Assembly (NCBI RefSeq): GCF_021390495.1
Contig: NZ_JAJEJP010000003.1
Coordinates: 1,240,001 to 1,304,000 of the forward strand
Reading direction: 5' to 3'
Source of the DNA: Paraburkholderia sp. ZP32-5
GTDB taxonomy: Bacteria > Pseudomonadota > Gammaproteobacteria > Burkholderiales > Burkholderiaceae
Length of the DNA stretch: 64,000 bases
Position 1 is the stretch's first letter; every line of letters starts with the position of its first letter. Below are positions 1 to 8,824 of the stretch, in pieces. The translations under genes and the position numbers were made by a program. The notes beneath the pieces were generated by a model. The model ran no database searches. It had not been told where the DNA came from and saw only the letters and a program-made list of their open reading frames with translations.

Positions 1-475
1 TCGAAAAGCCCGAGAACATCAGCGTGACCCATGTCGCGCGCAGGCGCTTGGGTGCATATTCGGCCACCAGCGCGACCGCGTTCGGCACCACGCCGCCCAT
101 GCCGATACCGGCCAGAAAACGCAGCAGCATCAGTTGCTGCAGCGAACTCGCCCACACCGACGCATAGGTCAGCGCGCCGAAGAAAAGACTGCCGATGACG
201 ATCGCCTTCTTGCGGCCGAGCCGGTCGCCGAGATAGCCGAAGATAAACGAGCCGATCAGCGTGCCGAACAGGCCCGCGCCGAACACAGGCCCGAAGCCCC
301 CGCGCGCGACGTGCCATTCCTTGATGAGGGCGGGCGCCGCGAACGACACGGCCGTCTGATCGTAGCCATCCATCAACATGATCAGGAAACACCAGAACAG
401 AAGACCGACGGCGAAGCGTCCTATCTTCTGTTCTTCCACCAGTGTCGCGATGTTCAAAGTCCGGTCTGCTTGCAT
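1..475 (-). CDS. MFS transporter, aromatic acid:H+ symporter type (partial, C-terminus outside window)
   Basis: The first ~158 residues of a major facilitator transporter are present; the rest lies beyond the left edge. Translating the minus strand from the ATG at 475 gives a short cytoplasmic N-terminus, then the motif MDGYDQTAV in the first membrane segment. The loop 2-3 signature follows as GYLGDRLGRKKA, and then an RFLAGIGMGG helix. The D-G-Y-D motif in TM1 is typical of the aromatic acid:H+ symporter (AAHS) family, whose members import benzoate-like acids. The gene follows the porin on the same strand and lies beside aromatic-degradation genes, so uptake of an aromatic acid is the likely job (inference). 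Substrate unknown. Confidence 0.85.
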   Translation of the reverse strand, partial: MQADRTLNIATLVEEQKIGRFAVGLLFWCFLIMLMDGYDQTAVSFAAPALIKEWHVARGGFGPVFGAGLFGTLIGSFIFGYLGDRLGRKKAIVIGSLFFGALTYASVWASSLQQLMLLRFLAGIGMGGVVPNAVALVAEYAPKRLRATWVTLMFSGFS

Positions 476-678
476 GTATGTCCCATTTACCCCGTGCGGA
501 TGGACGCGCCGCCCGGCGCGCCCGCTTGCACTGTTACTGCTGCCTCTCCGTCATGGCGGCGCCATGGCCGGAGCCCCAATATAAGAGGCGTCCCCGAACG
601 GCTCAATCAAAAAGTAGCGATCAAGGTATCGAAATAAGTGAACAATCCGCACGGTGTCCGATCGCGGCCGTCGCCGCG

Positions 679-1770
679 TCAGAACATATGATTAATACCA
701 ACGCGCGCGACCGTCTGATTGCTGCTCGTCGACGGCTGGTAGCCGAACTGCGCGGCGCGCGCGCCCGGGCCAGTCGCGCGTTGCAGACCGGCGCCGATAT
801 ACACCTGCGTGCTCTTCGACAGGTAGTCGGTCAGAAATGCGTTGTACTGGTTGACCGTCAGCCCCTGAAACAGCGAGTGATTCATCGACAGCCCGAGGAT
901 GTAGAAGCCGTTGCCGCGGCTCAGATCGATGTTCACGCCGGCCTGATAGTTGTTCAGCGTGGTCGAACCTTTGGCGTCCTCGAGTTTCACGCCCGTGTAC
1001 GTGACGTGCGGCGTGAAATAGCCGATCTTCATCGATGCGCCCGCGGCCAGCGTGCTGTAACGGCTTGCATTGAACATCACGCCCGATTTCAACGACTGGC
1101 CGAGCAGCGACGTCAGGCCGAACGTACCGAAGATATCGGCGGTGCGGTCGTGCGACATCGTGTACGCGACACCGACCTGCGCGCCGTAGTTCTCGTATTG
1201 CGCGCCGATGCTGTACTGGCGCCCCGAGCTGAAGTCGCCCGCCTGGTTGCCGAACGCGTTCATTGCGCCCGCCTGGAAGCCGTGATAGTTGATCGTCTCG
1301 TACTTGACGGAGTTGTTCAGTGCGCGCGTATTCGCGAGGCCGTCGAGGTTGCCCGGCGTGTAGAACGACGAGATGCCCGGCACCGCATTGTTCAGTCGCC
1401 CGACGTACTGATAGATGTAGTCGTTGATGTTACCGAGACTCAGCGTGCCCCAGCGGTCGTTCGAGAGGCCCACGTACGCATCGCGATTGAAGAAGCTGGT
1501 CGGATTGATCAGTGCGCCGGTGCTGGTCACGAAGCCCGATTCGAGCCGCGCGAACGCCTTGTTGCCGCCGCCCAGATCCTCCGTGACCAGAAGACCCCAA
1601 CGGTCCGGCTGGCGCTTGCCGGACGCTTGCTGAAACAGGTGCTTGCCCTGCGAGTTCGACACGAAATCGACGCCGACGTCGATGCTGCCGTACAGGGACA
1701 CGGACGACTGCGCCCACGCGGGGCCAGCCAGAAGCGCGGCGCAGCCGCCGACGAGCAGACAATTTCTCAA
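679..1770 (-). CDS. Gram-negative porin (outer membrane general diffusion type)
   Basis: Outer-membrane porin of the family abundant in Burkholderia, about 363 residues. A hydrophobic signal peptide ending in AGPAWAQ is followed by the mature start SSVSLYGSIDVGV, typical of these 16-stranded trimeric porins. The protein ends in GINHMF, the aromatic C-terminal residue recognised by the BAM complex. I place the start at a TTG at 1770 because a GGAGA ribosome binding site sits six bases upstream and the signal peptide then has normal length. The ATG at 1830 would add 20 mostly polar residues before it. The gene is divergent from the UbiX gene and upstream of the MFS gene on the same strand, so it probably lets the same substrate cross the outer membrane. 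Confidence 0.88.
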   Translation of the reverse strand: MRNCLLVGGCAALLAGPAWAQSSVSLYGSIDVGVDFVSNSQGKHLFQQASGKRQPDRWGLLVTEDLGGGNKAFARLESGFVTSTGALINPTSFFNRDAYVGLSNDRWGTLSLGNINDYIYQYVGRLNNAVPGISSFYTPGNLDGLANTRALNNSVKYETINYHGFQAGAMNAFGNQAGDFSSGRQYSIGAQYENYGAQVGVAYTMSHDRTADIFGTFGLTSLLGQSLKSGVMFNASRYSTLAAGASMKIGYFTPHVTYTGVKLEDAKGSTTLNNYQAGVNIDLSRGNGFYILGLSMNHSLFQGLTVNQYNAFLTDYLSKSTQVYIGAGLQRATGPGARAAQFGYQPSTSSNQTVARVGINHMF

Positions 1771-2084
1771 CCCAAGTCTCCAATGATTTTTATCGTGAAC
1801 CGGCCCGCTTTCCGTGCCGGCGCCGCGCACCGCGCAGTCCTGCGAACCGCCACCCGGCGACCCTCTGCTCGATGCGGGACCGAGTTTAACCAGTTCAATT
1901 CGCGTTTTGAATCACGAGTTATTTATCAATCAATAGAACATCCTGAAGACTCACCCAGGGAATGATTAGGGTATTCACTAGTTAATTCCAGAAAGGTGAT
2001 TAACATATCTAAAAAAATTTATCGACGTGCTAACATCCGCGACGTTTTGATTGATTCCATCACCGATTAAACCGGAGAGCACAG
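1771..2084. other. Divergent intergenic region between porin and ubiX
   Basis: About 310 bases without a convincing gene. The right half is markedly AT-rich compared with its surroundings (for example around 1905-2030). It should hold the promoters for the leftward porin and the rightward catabolic genes. It contains TTTATC-type half sites near 1920 and 2018 that resemble the arms of the inverted repeat at 2809-2836, and a separate GTTAAT/ATTAAC inverted repeat at 1981-2004. No promoter can be assigned with certainty. Confidence 0.6.
1981..2004. promoter_or_regulatory. Inverted repeat, candidate LysR-type operator
   Basis: GTTAAT at 1981-1986 and its exact complement ATTAAC at 1999-2004 are separated by 12 bases. 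The dyad lies in the AT-rich divergent region about 80 bases before the UbiX start. LysR-type regulators bind interrupted dyads containing T-N11-A, and two LysR genes lie downstream at 13.8 and 16.2 kb. Assignment to either regulator is a guess. Confidence 0.35.
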
Positions 2085-2663
2085 ATGCAATTCAGCTCCA
2101 TCCCGCCCAGGCGCATGATCGTGGGCATCAGCGGCGCGTCCGGCGTCGTCTACGGCGTCCGGCTGTTGCAGTTGCTCAGGCAGCTCGACATCGAGTCGCA
2201 TCTGGTGATGAGCCGTTCCGCGCAGGTCACGCTCGCGCACGAGTCGCCTTACAGCGTCGCCGATGTGCGCGCGCTCGCCACCGTCACCTATCCGAACACG
2301 GACATCGGCGCGGCCATTTCGAGCGGATCCTTCCCCGTGATGGGCATGATCGTCGCGCCCTGCTCGATCCGCACGCTGTCGGAAGTCGCCACCGGCGTGA
2401 CGAGCGGGCTGCTGTCGCGCGCCGCCGACGTGACCCTGAAGGAGCGCCGCCGCCTCGTGCTGATGGTGCGCGAGACCCCGCTGCATCTCGGCCACCTGCG
2501 CAGCATGACCAACGTGACCGAGGCCGGCGCGATCGTCTACCCGCCGGTGCCGGCATTCTACGCGAACCCCGAAACGCTCGATGAAATGGTCGACCACACG
2601 CTTGGACGGGTGCTCGATCTGTTCGGGATCGAGACGTCGGTCGTGCATCGCTGGGGCATGTAA
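2085..2663 (+). CDS. ubiX: UbiX-family flavin prenyltransferase
   Basis: 192 residues, the normal length for UbiX/Pad1. These enzymes attach a dimethylallyl unit to FMN to make prenylated FMN, the cofactor of UbiD decarboxylases. The nucleotide-binding glycine/serine loop GISGASG is at residues 14-20. The conserved C-terminal segments VAPCSIRTLSEVATG and LMVRETPLHLGHLRSM are also present. A UbiD-family decarboxylase is encoded at 12093-13658 in the same gene run, so this copy most likely serves that catabolic decarboxylase rather than ubiquinone synthesis (inference from context). The start ATG follows a GGAGAG ribosome binding site. It is the first gene of the plus-strand cluster; a 218-base gap with an operator-like dyad separates it from the next gene. 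Confidence 0.93.
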   Translation: MQFSSIPPRRMIVGISGASGVVYGVRLLQLLRQLDIESHLVMSRSAQVTLAHESPYSVADVRALATVTYPNTDIGAAISSGSFPVMGMIVAPCSIRTLSEVATGVTSGLLSRAADVTLKERRRLVLMVRETPLHLGHLRSMTNVTEAGAIVYPPVPAFYANPETLDEMVDHTLGRVLDLFGIETSVVHRWGM

Positions 2664-2808
2664 CTGCCACGTAACAACCGCGCCGGCAGCCCCGCGCGCC
2701 GCCTCTCGCATTATTAACTTTCATTGATAATCCGTTCGAATTCTTTTGCTTCTTAATCCCCCGACCTTCATTTAAAGTGGTTTCGCTTCATAAAAAAGCC
2801 ACATTTGA

Positions 2809-2836
2809 AAGATTTATCTATCGATTGATAAATCTT
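2809..2836. promoter_or_regulatory. Perfect 10-bp inverted repeat, candidate operator before the monooxygenase operon
   Basis: AAGATTTATC at 2809-2818 and its exact complement GATAAATCTT at 2827-2836 flank the 8-base spacer TATCGATT. The element lies 46-73 bases before the start of the FAD monooxygenase in a locally AT-rich gap. The geometry fits a dimeric regulator of the LysR or GntR type. Related TTTATC half sites occur in the porin-ubiX region, suggesting one regulator may control both transcription units. Confidence 0.5.
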
Positions 2837-2881
2837 CTCGATAAGAGACAAAGTTAATACCATAGAGGTCGAAAAGGTCGA

Positions 2882-4069
2882 ATGAAGATCGTCATTGCAG
2901 GGGCCGGTATCGGCGGTTTGACAGCGGGCGCCGCTTTATTGAAAGCTGGCTTCGACGTCACTATTCTCGAGCAGGCCAAGGCCCTCGGAGAAATCGGCGC
3001 GGGCGTGCAGTTGAGCCCGAACGCGACGCGCGTGCTGTACCGCATCGGCGTCGGCGAGCGCCTTGAAGGCCTCGCATGCGAGCCGCCCGGCAAACGCGTG
3101 CGGCTATGGAACACGGGTCAGACCTGGCCGCTGTTCGATCTCGGCGCGGCATCGCGCGACGTGTACGGTTTCCCGTATCTGACCGTGCATCGCGCGGACC
3201 TGCATGAAGCGCTGGTCGACGCGGTGCGCGCGTTGAGTCCCGACGCGATCCGGCTCGATCACAAGGTCGAGTCGATCATGCAGAAGGATCGCAAGGTCGA
3301 AGTGCAAACCGTATCGGGCGAGACTTTCGAGGCGGATCTGCTGATCGGCGCGGACGGTGTGCATTCTCGTGTGCGCCGTGCACTGTTCGGCGCGGACGAG
3401 CCGGTCTATTCGGGCGTGATGGCATGGCGCGGTGTGATCGACGCGGAAAAACTGCCCGAGCATCTGCGCTCGCCGTATGGTACCAACTGGGTTGGCCCCG
3501 GCGCACACGTGATCCAGTACCCGTTGCGCGGCAACAAGCTGGTGAACTTCGTCGGCGCGGTGGAACGCGATGGCTGGCAGGTCGAATCGTGGTCGGAACG
3601 CGGCACGATCGACGAATGTCTGGCTGATTTCTCCGGCTGGCACGAAGATGTGCGCACACTGATCTCGGCTATCGACATACCGTACAAATGGGCGCTGATG
3701 ATCCGCGAGCCGATGGCGCGCTGGAGTTCGGGCCACGCAACGCTGCTGGGCGATGCTTGCCATCCGACGCTGCCGTTCCTCGCGCAAGGCGCGGGCATGG
3801 CGCTCGAAGACGGCTATCTGATCGCGCGTTGCGTTGCGCGTCATCATGGTGATGTGCCGCATGCGCTCGAGCGTTTCGAGTCGCTGCGTCTGGAGCGGAC
3901 CTCGCGCATCGTGCGCGGCTCGGCGGCCAACACGAAGCGTTTCCACAACCCGGCGCTCGCGCATGCCGAGGGCGCGGCCGAATACGTCGATCGCGAGTGG
4001 AGCGAGGAACGCGTGAAGGAACGCTATAACTGGCTGTTCGAATACGACGTCGACGCCGTTGAAGTCTGA
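2882..4069 (+). CDS. FAD-dependent aromatic hydroxylase (salicylate hydroxylase / 6-hydroxynicotinate 3-monooxygenase type)
   Basis: 395-residue class A flavoprotein monooxygenase that would hydroxylate an aromatic or heteroaromatic acid using NAD(P)H and O2. The N-terminal Rossmann motif GAGIGG is at residues 7-12. The central DG motif appears as GADGVHSRVR, and the second FAD motif as GDACHPTLPFLAQGA. The length and the ILEQAKALGEIGAGVQLSPN segment match salicylate 1-hydroxylase, 3-hydroxybenzoate 6-hydroxylase and NicC-like enzymes; sequence alone does not separate them. It starts the tightly packed part of the cluster, followed 50 bases later by the VOC gene. Together with the molybdenum hydroxylase in the same run, a heteroaromatic carboxylate is one possible substrate (inference). 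Confidence 0.88.
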   Translation: MKIVIAGAGIGGLTAGAALLKAGFDVTILEQAKALGEIGAGVQLSPNATRVLYRIGVGERLEGLACEPPGKRVRLWNTGQTWPLFDLGAASRDVYGFPYLTVHRADLHEALVDAVRALSPDAIRLDHKVESIMQKDRKVEVQTVSGETFEADLLIGADGVHSRVRRALFGADEPVYSGVMAWRGVIDAEKLPEHLRSPYGTNWVGPGAHVIQYPLRGNKLVNFVGAVERDGWQVESWSERGTIDECLADFSGWHEDVRTLISAIDIPYKWALMIREPMARWSSGHATLLGDACHPTLPFLAQGAGMALEDGYLIARCVARHHGDVPHALERFESLRLERTSRIVRGSAANTKRFHNPALAHAEGAAEYVDREWSEERVKERYNWLFEYDVDAVEV

Positions 4070-4119
4070 GCGCACAACGAACGTTCGCTCGACTGATCAC
4101 GCTGCAAAGGAGACACAGC

Positions 4120-4662
4120 ATGTCCGATTCCATTCCGCCGGTGCTCGGCCTGCACCACTTCGCATGGCGTTGCCGCAATGCCGAGGAAACGCGCCACTTC
4201 TACGAGGACATCCTCGGCTTGCCGCTGGTGCATCTGATTCGCCTCGACCGCGTGCCGAGCACGGGCGAGTACTGCCCGTACGTGCATCTGTTCTTCGAGA
4301 TGGCGGACGGCTCGAACATTGCGTTCTTCGATCTCGGTGACGATACGGCCGCGCTGCCTTCGCCGAACACGCCGCCGTGGGTCAACCACATCGCGCTGCG
4401 CCTCGCGACGCTCGATCAGCTCGAAACGATGAAGCAGCGCCTCACCGATCACGGCATCGAAGTGCTCGGCGTCACCGATCATCACTTCGTGCGCTCGATC
4501 TATTTCTTCGATCCGAACGGTTTCCGGCTCGAACTGACGGTGCCGGTCGCGCCGGAAGAAACGCTGGCCGGTTATCGTCGCGACGCGCGTCCCGCGCTCG
4601 ACGCATGGAACGAAGAAACGCGGCAACGACAAAGCGCGGTACCGGAGGCGCCCCACGCATGA
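4120..4662 (+). CDS. VOC-superfamily (glyoxalase/extradiol dioxygenase fold) protein
   Basis: 180 residues with two beta-alpha-beta-beta-beta modules of the vicinal oxygen chelate fold. Likely metal ligands are visible: LHHF near residue 12, the glutamate in HLFFEMADG, VNHIAL near 90 and LELTVP near 145. Such proteins may be ring-cleavage dioxygenases, isomerases or lactoylglutathione lyases. Here the context of an aromatic hydroxylase upstream and a fumarylacetoacetase-like hydrolase downstream suggests a catabolic step, perhaps ring opening. A ribosome binding site GGAGAC precedes the ATG. Its stop codon overlaps the start of the next gene (ATGA at 4659-4662), indicating translational coupling. 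Exact reaction unknown. Confidence 0.8.
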   Translation: MSDSIPPVLGLHHFAWRCRNAEETRHFYEDILGLPLVHLIRLDRVPSTGEYCPYVHLFFEMADGSNIAFFDLGDDTAALPSPNTPPWVNHIALRLATLDQLETMKQRLTDHGIEVLGVTDHHFVRSIYFFDPNGFRLELTVPVAPEETLAGYRRDARPALDAWNEETRQRQSAVPEAPHA

Positions 4663-6050
4663 TCGCGCTCAATGCCACTCACGATCCGGCCCGGCGCAGC
4701 TGGGTCGAATCGGCGAATCTGCCTGATACCGACTTCCCGATCCAGAACCTGCCGTTCGGCGCTTTCGAGCGCGACGGGGTTGCGCGTGCAGGTGTTGCGA
4801 TCGGCGAACACGTCGTCGATTTGCGCGCACTGCTCGATAGCGGCCTGCTCGCAGCCGGCAGCGATGCGGCGCTGGCGTGCGAAGCCACGCTCGACGGCAC
4901 GCTGAACCGCCTGATGGCGATGGCGCCGCGCTACGCAAGCGCGTTGCGCGCCGCGCTGTCCGATCTGCTGAAGAGCGATGAGCCGCAGCGCGCGCAAATG
5001 CAGCAGCATGTCGACGCGCTGCTGCCGCGCGTCGATACGCTGACGCTGCGGCTGCCTTGCGAAGTCGGCGACTACACCGACTTCCTCACGTCGCTGCATC
5101 ACACCGAACGGCACGGCCGCTACAAGGGTCTCGCCGATCCGCTGCCCCCCGCATTCAAATCGCTGCCGATCGCCTATCACGGCCGCGCTTCGTCGCTGCG
5201 TGTGAGCGGCGGCGACGTGCGCCGCCCGCACGGCCAGTATCGTGACGCGAACGGACAGATCGTGTTCGGCCCCGCGCCCGCGCTCGATTTCGAACTCGAA
5301 CTGGCGGCGTGGATCGGCGCGGGCAATACGCTGACGCAGCCGATTCCCGTCGATGCCGCGCACGCGCATATCTTCGGCTATTCGCTGCTCAATGACTGGT
5401 CGGCGAAAAGCATTCAATGGTTCGAGCAGGTGCTCGGCCCGTTTCTCGGCAAGAGTTTCCATTCGAGCCTGTCGCCGTGGATCGTCACCGCCGAAGCGCT
5501 CGCGCCGTTCCGCAAGGCACCGGTCGCGCGCGCAACCGATGATCCGCCGTTGATGCCGCATCTGCACGGCGTGCAGGATCAGCAGCAAGGCGGATTGCAT
5601 CTGGAGCTTCACGCGGATCTGTCGACGCGGCAATTGCGCGAAGCCGGCGGTGACGCCGTGCGGATCACGCACACGCATCTGGACAATCTGTACTGGACGT
5701 TCGCGCAGATGGTCGCGCATCACACGAGCAACGGCTGCAATCTGCGCACCGGCGATCTGCTCGGCAGCGGCACGATTTCCGGCGCGTCGGACGCCTCGCG
5801 TGCGTGCATCACCGAACTCACCAACGCGGGCCGCGATCCGCTGCGTCTGCCGAACGGCGAAACGCGCACCGCGCTCGAAGACGGCGACGAGATCGTGCTG
5901 AGCGCACGCGCAACGAAACCGGGCGCAGTGTCGATCGGCTTCGGCACCTGCCACGGCCGTATCGCGCCGGCGTTCGCGCAGCTATTCACATCCTCGGCAC
6001 CCACGGCACAAGAACAGCACTCAGCACGCGAAACGGAGACTCGCGCATGA
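4659..6050 (+). CDS. Fumarylacetoacetase-like beta-diketone hydrolase
   Basis: 463 residues, close to full-length two-domain fumarylacetoacetases (about 420-440) rather than the short FAH-family hydrolases. It has an N-terminal SH3-like domain and then the catalytic domain with metal ligands in DFELELAAW (D210, E212, E214) and NDWSAKSIQWFE. The C-terminal NGCNLRTGDLLGSGTISG segment is characteristic of FahA. Fumarylacetoacetase cleaves fumarylacetoacetate to fumarate and acetoacetate. I see no homogentisate dioxygenase nearby, so the substrate here may be another ring-opened diketo acid (inference). The start ATG overlaps the VOC stop, and its stop overlaps the following alpha/beta hydrolase start. 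Confidence 0.87.
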   Translation: MIALNATHDPARRSWVESANLPDTDFPIQNLPFGAFERDGVARAGVAIGEHVVDLRALLDSGLLAAGSDAALACEATLDGTLNRLMAMAPRYASALRAALSDLLKSDEPQRAQMQQHVDALLPRVDTLTLRLPCEVGDYTDFLTSLHHTERHGRYKGLADPLPPAFKSLPIAYHGRASSLRVSGGDVRRPHGQYRDANGQIVFGPAPALDFELELAAWIGAGNTLTQPIPVDAAHAHIFGYSLLNDWSAKSIQWFEQVLGPFLGKSFHSSLSPWIVTAEALAPFRKAPVARATDDPPLMPHLHGVQDQQQGGLHLELHADLSTRQLREAGGDAVRITHTHLDNLYWTFAQMVAHHTSNGCNLRTGDLLGSGTISGASDASRACITELTNAGRDPLRLPNGETRTALEDGDEIVLSARATKPGAVSIGFGTCHGRIAPAFAQLFTSSAPTAQEQHSARETETRA

Positions 6051-6814
6051 CACAAGCACTCAACGGCTACGTGCAGATCGGCCACGGCCCGCGCAAGGTG
6101 CTCGCGATGAGCGGCTGGTTCGGCAGCGCCGAAGACTGGCAGCCGCTCGTGCCCGCGCTCGACACGGATGCATTCACCTACGTGTTCTTCGACTACCGTG
6201 GCTACGGCCGCTCGCGCGAACGCGATGGCGCGTTCAGCTTCGAAGAAGCCGCGCAGGATGTGCTCGCGCTCGCCGATCATCTCGGCTGGGACCGCTTCAG
6301 TCTGATCGGCCATTCGATGGGCGGCGTCGCGATCCAGCGCGTGCTGCTCGCCGCGGGCGGACGCATCGAGCGGATGGCCGGCGTGTGCCCGGTGCCCGCG
6401 TGCGGTTCGCGCATGGATGACACGCGCCTCGCGATGTTTCGCGCGGCAATCGACGACGTCGAACGGCGTGCCGCTATCATTGCGTTCTCGACCGGCAATC
6501 GCCTCGCACCGCGTTTTACCGCGCATCTCGCGCGCGAATCGCAGCAGCGTTCGCGCGCCGACGCGTTCGGCGGGTATCTGCCGCATTGGGCCGCCAGCGA
6601 TTTTTCGACCGACGTCGCAGGCAACGCGACGCCGGTGAAGCTGTTCATCGGCGAGCACGATCCGACGATCACGGCTGATCTGATGAATCGCACGTGGCTT
6701 GCGTGGTATCCGAACGCGACAGTCGAAACGCTCGCCAACGCGGGGCATTATCCGATGTACGAAGTGCCGGTTGCGCTCGCGACCGCACTGGAACACTGGC
6801 TGAAAGAGGCCTGA
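6047..6814 (+). CDS. Alpha/beta-fold hydrolase
   Basis: 255 residues. The nucleophile elbow GHSMGG is near residue 90, an aspartate lies in LFIGEHDP near 206, and the catalytic histidine is in NAGHYPMYE near the C-terminus. Family members hydrolyse esters, lactones, amides or carbon-carbon bonds of ring-fission products. The gene overlaps the fumarylacetoacetase-like gene by ATGA and a GGAGAC site sits inside that gene, so the two are probably coupled. The N-formylmaleamate deformylase NicD of nicotinate degradation belongs to the same fold, but no specific signature proves that role. A 93-base gap separates it from the molybdenum hydroxylase genes. Confidence 0.85.
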   Translation: MTQALNGYVQIGHGPRKVLAMSGWFGSAEDWQPLVPALDTDAFTYVFFDYRGYGRSRERDGAFSFEEAAQDVLALADHLGWDRFSLIGHSMGGVAIQRVLLAAGGRIERMAGVCPVPACGSRMDDTRLAMFRAAIDDVERRAAIIAFSTGNRLAPRFTAHLARESQQRSRADAFGGYLPHWAASDFSTDVAGNATPVKLFIGEHDPTITADLMNRTWLAWYPNATVETLANAGHYPMYEVPVALATALEHWLKEA

Positions 6815-6907
6815 CGGCCACTCGCCGCCACGGTCCGCTACTCGCCGCAAATTCGCGGCAATCCGCCCGCGCGCTGGGGTCCGGCGCGCACGGCGGCAGG
6901 AGACATC

Positions 6908-7744
6908 ATGTACGAGACCATTTACCTACGCGCGGCCACGCTCGATGAAGCGCTCGCGTGGCTCAGCGAACACGAGGACGCCAAGCCGCTGTCCGGCGGC
7001 ATGACGCTGATCCCGACGCTGAAGCAGCGCCTCGCGGCGCCGTCGCATCTGATCGACCTGACGCGTATCGACGCGATGCGCGGCGTCAGCGTCGAAAACG
7101 TCGGCGGCGTTCAGGGCAGCGTGCTGCGCATCGGCGCGCTGACGAAGCACGCGGAAGTGGCTGCGTCGCCGGTGGTCGCCGCGGCGATTCCCGCGCTGTC
7201 GCAGCTCGCCAATGTGATCGCCGATCCGCAGGTGCGCAATCGCGGCACGATGGGCGGCTCGGTCGCGAACAACGACCCCGCCGCCGATTATCCGAGCGCG
7301 GTGCTCGCGCTCAACGCACAGGTGATCACGTCGCAACGCCGCATCGCCGCCGACGACTTCTTCATCGATACCTTCGAAACCGCGCTGGAACCCGGCGAGA
7401 TCGTCACCGGCTTCGAGTATCCGCTGCCGCTGCGCGCCGCCTACGCGAAGTTCCGCCAGCCGGCGTCGGGCTATGCGGTGGTCGGCGTATTCATCGCGCA
7501 GTTCGCGGACGCGGTACGCGTCGCGGTGACCGGCGCGGGCGCGTCGGTGTTCCGCTGGCACGAAGCCGAAGCGGCGCTTCACGCGGACCTTTCCGAAGCC
7601 GCGCTCGCCGGCCTGAAGATGGACGCGAGCGTGCTGCCCGACGACGCGAACGGCTCGTCCGCCTATCGCGCCCATCTGATCGAAACCTATACGCGCCGCT
7701 CATTGCGGGCGCTGCTCGCGCAGTCATTGCGCGACGCCGCTTAA
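6908..7744 (+). CDS. Molybdenum hydroxylase, FAD-binding medium subunit (CoxM/xanthine dehydrogenase type)
   Basis: 278 residues of the FAD-binding PCMH fold. The two FAD motifs are visible: PLSGGMTLIPTLKQRL near residue 30 and the NRGTMGGSVANNDPAADYP segment near 110-130. It is the electron-transfer subunit that passes electrons from the iron-sulfur subunit to FAD. The gene starts behind a strong AGGAGAC site and is followed by CoxG-, CoxS- and CoxL-type genes in the order M-G-S-L. Databases often label such genes carbon monoxide dehydrogenase, but the large subunit here lacks the CO dehydrogenase signature, so the substrate is more likely an aromatic or N-heteroaromatic compound. Confidence 0.92.
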   Translation: MYETIYLRAATLDEALAWLSEHEDAKPLSGGMTLIPTLKQRLAAPSHLIDLTRIDAMRGVSVENVGGVQGSVLRIGALTKHAEVAASPVVAAAIPALSQLANVIADPQVRNRGTMGGSVANNDPAADYPSAVLALNAQVITSQRRIAADDFFIDTFETALEPGEIVTGFEYPLPLRAAYAKFRQPASGYAVVGVFIAQFADAVRVAVTGAGASVFRWHEAEAALHADLSEAALAGLKMDASVLPDDANGSSAYRAHLIETYTRRSLRALLAQSLRDAA

Positions 7745-7765
7745 CCGTTTTCAGGAGACACAAGC

Positions 7766-8239
7766 ATGGAATTCACCGGATCGCAGACCATCGCCGCCAC
7801 GCGCGAACAGGTATGGAAGGGCTTGAACGACGCCGCGGTGCTGCAAGCCTGTGTGCCGGGCTGCGAAGAATTCGTCGCGCAGAGCGATGACGAATACAAG
7901 GCCGTGGTGGTCGCATCGGTCGGCCCCGTGAAGGCGCGCTTCAAGGGCACGCTGCAGTTGCTGGAGCGCAACGGCCCGAACGGCTACAAGATCGTCGGCG
8001 GCGGCGAAGGCGGCATCGCCGGCTTCGGCAAGATGACCGCGACGGTCACGCTCGCCGATGCCGACGAAGGCGGCACGCTGCTGACCTACGTCGCCGATGC
8101 GCAGGTGGGCGGCAAGCTCGCGCAGATCGGCTCGCGGCTCGTCACGTCGGTGGCGAACAAGCTCGCGGCGGAGTTCTTCAAGCGCTTCAACGCGACGATG
8201 AGCGCCGATGCGAATGCCGCGGCCGGCGCCGCGCAATAG
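7766..8239 (+). CDS. CoxG-like SRPBCC-fold protein (molybdenum hydroxylase accessory)
   Basis: 157 residues with the START/SRPBCC fold of CoxG: N-terminal MEFTGSQTIAATREQVW, central VGPVKARFKGTLQL and a C-terminal amphipathic helix. CoxG of Oligotropha was implicated in anchoring CO dehydrogenase to the membrane; in other clusters the role is not settled. It lies between the medium and small subunit genes behind an AGGAGACA site, only 21 bases after the medium-subunit stop, so it belongs to the same transcript. No transmembrane segment is evident. Confidence 0.88.
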   Translation: MEFTGSQTIAATREQVWKGLNDAAVLQACVPGCEEFVAQSDDEYKAVVVASVGPVKARFKGTLQLLERNGPNGYKIVGGGEGGIAGFGKMTATVTLADADEGGTLLTYVADAQVGGKLAQIGSRLVTSVANKLAAEFFKRFNATMSADANAAAGAAQ

Positions 8240-8302
8240 ACGGTGCAATAAGCAGTGCAACGCTAAAAGCAGCTCAAGCAGGTGTAGCAACAAAGGTGAA
8301 TC

Positions 8303-8824
8303 ATGGCTGAAATCCAATTGCGGGTGAACGGCGTCGATGTCGAGCGCACCGTGCCCGATCAGACGCTGCTCGTCGAATTTCTGCGCGAAACGCTGCGCCT
8401 CACCGGCACGCACGTCGGTTGCGACACGAGCCAGTGCGGCGCGTGCACGGTCCATCTCGACGGCGTCGCGGTGAAGTCGTGCACGGTGCTCGCCGCGCAG
8501 GCGAGCGGTGGCACCGTCACGACGGTCGAAGGGCTGCGCGCGAACGCCAACGCTGATCAAAGCGCGCCGCTGCATCCGGTACAGAACGCATTCGTCCAGT
8601 GTCATGGCTTGCAGTGCGGTTTCTGCACGCCTGGCATGATCATGGCGGCGGCCTTCCATCTGCGCGACACGCCGAAGCTCGACGAAGAGAGCATTTGCCA
8701 CGCGCTCGAAGGCAATATCTGCCGTTGCACCGGCTATGTGAACATCATCGAAGCGGTGCGCCACGCGGCGCACGAGATGTATCCGGCGCTCGCCGATGCC
8801 ACGGCGGAGGACATCAAGCGATGA
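8303..8824 (+). CDS. Molybdenum hydroxylase, [2Fe-2S] small subunit (CoxS type)
   Basis: 173 residues with the two iron-sulfur domains of the family. The plant-ferredoxin-like cluster is bound by [16 protein letters not shown] and a later cysteine near residue 60. The second, helical cluster is bound by [10 protein letters not shown] and [10 protein letters not shown]. It passes electrons from the molybdenum site to FAD in the medium subunit. The stop codon overlaps the large-subunit start (ATGA at 8821-8824), a usual coupling for these genes. The C-terminus is slightly longer than the minimal family length. Confidence 0.93.
   Translation: MAEIQLRVNGVDVERTVPDQTLLVEFLRETLRLTGTHVGCDTSQCGACTVHLDGVAVKSCTVLAAQASGGTVTTVEGLRANANADQSAPLHPVQNAFVQCHGLQCGFCTPGMIMAAAFHLRDTPKLDEESICHALEGNICRCTGYVNIIEAVRHAAHEMYPALADATAEDIKR

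Noticed and set aside
4377..4658. N-terminal extension of the fumarylacetoacetase-like frame back to 4377
   Set aside because: It overlaps the VOC gene in another frame and is arginine-rich. The ATG at 4659 with ATGA overlap fits the family N-terminus.
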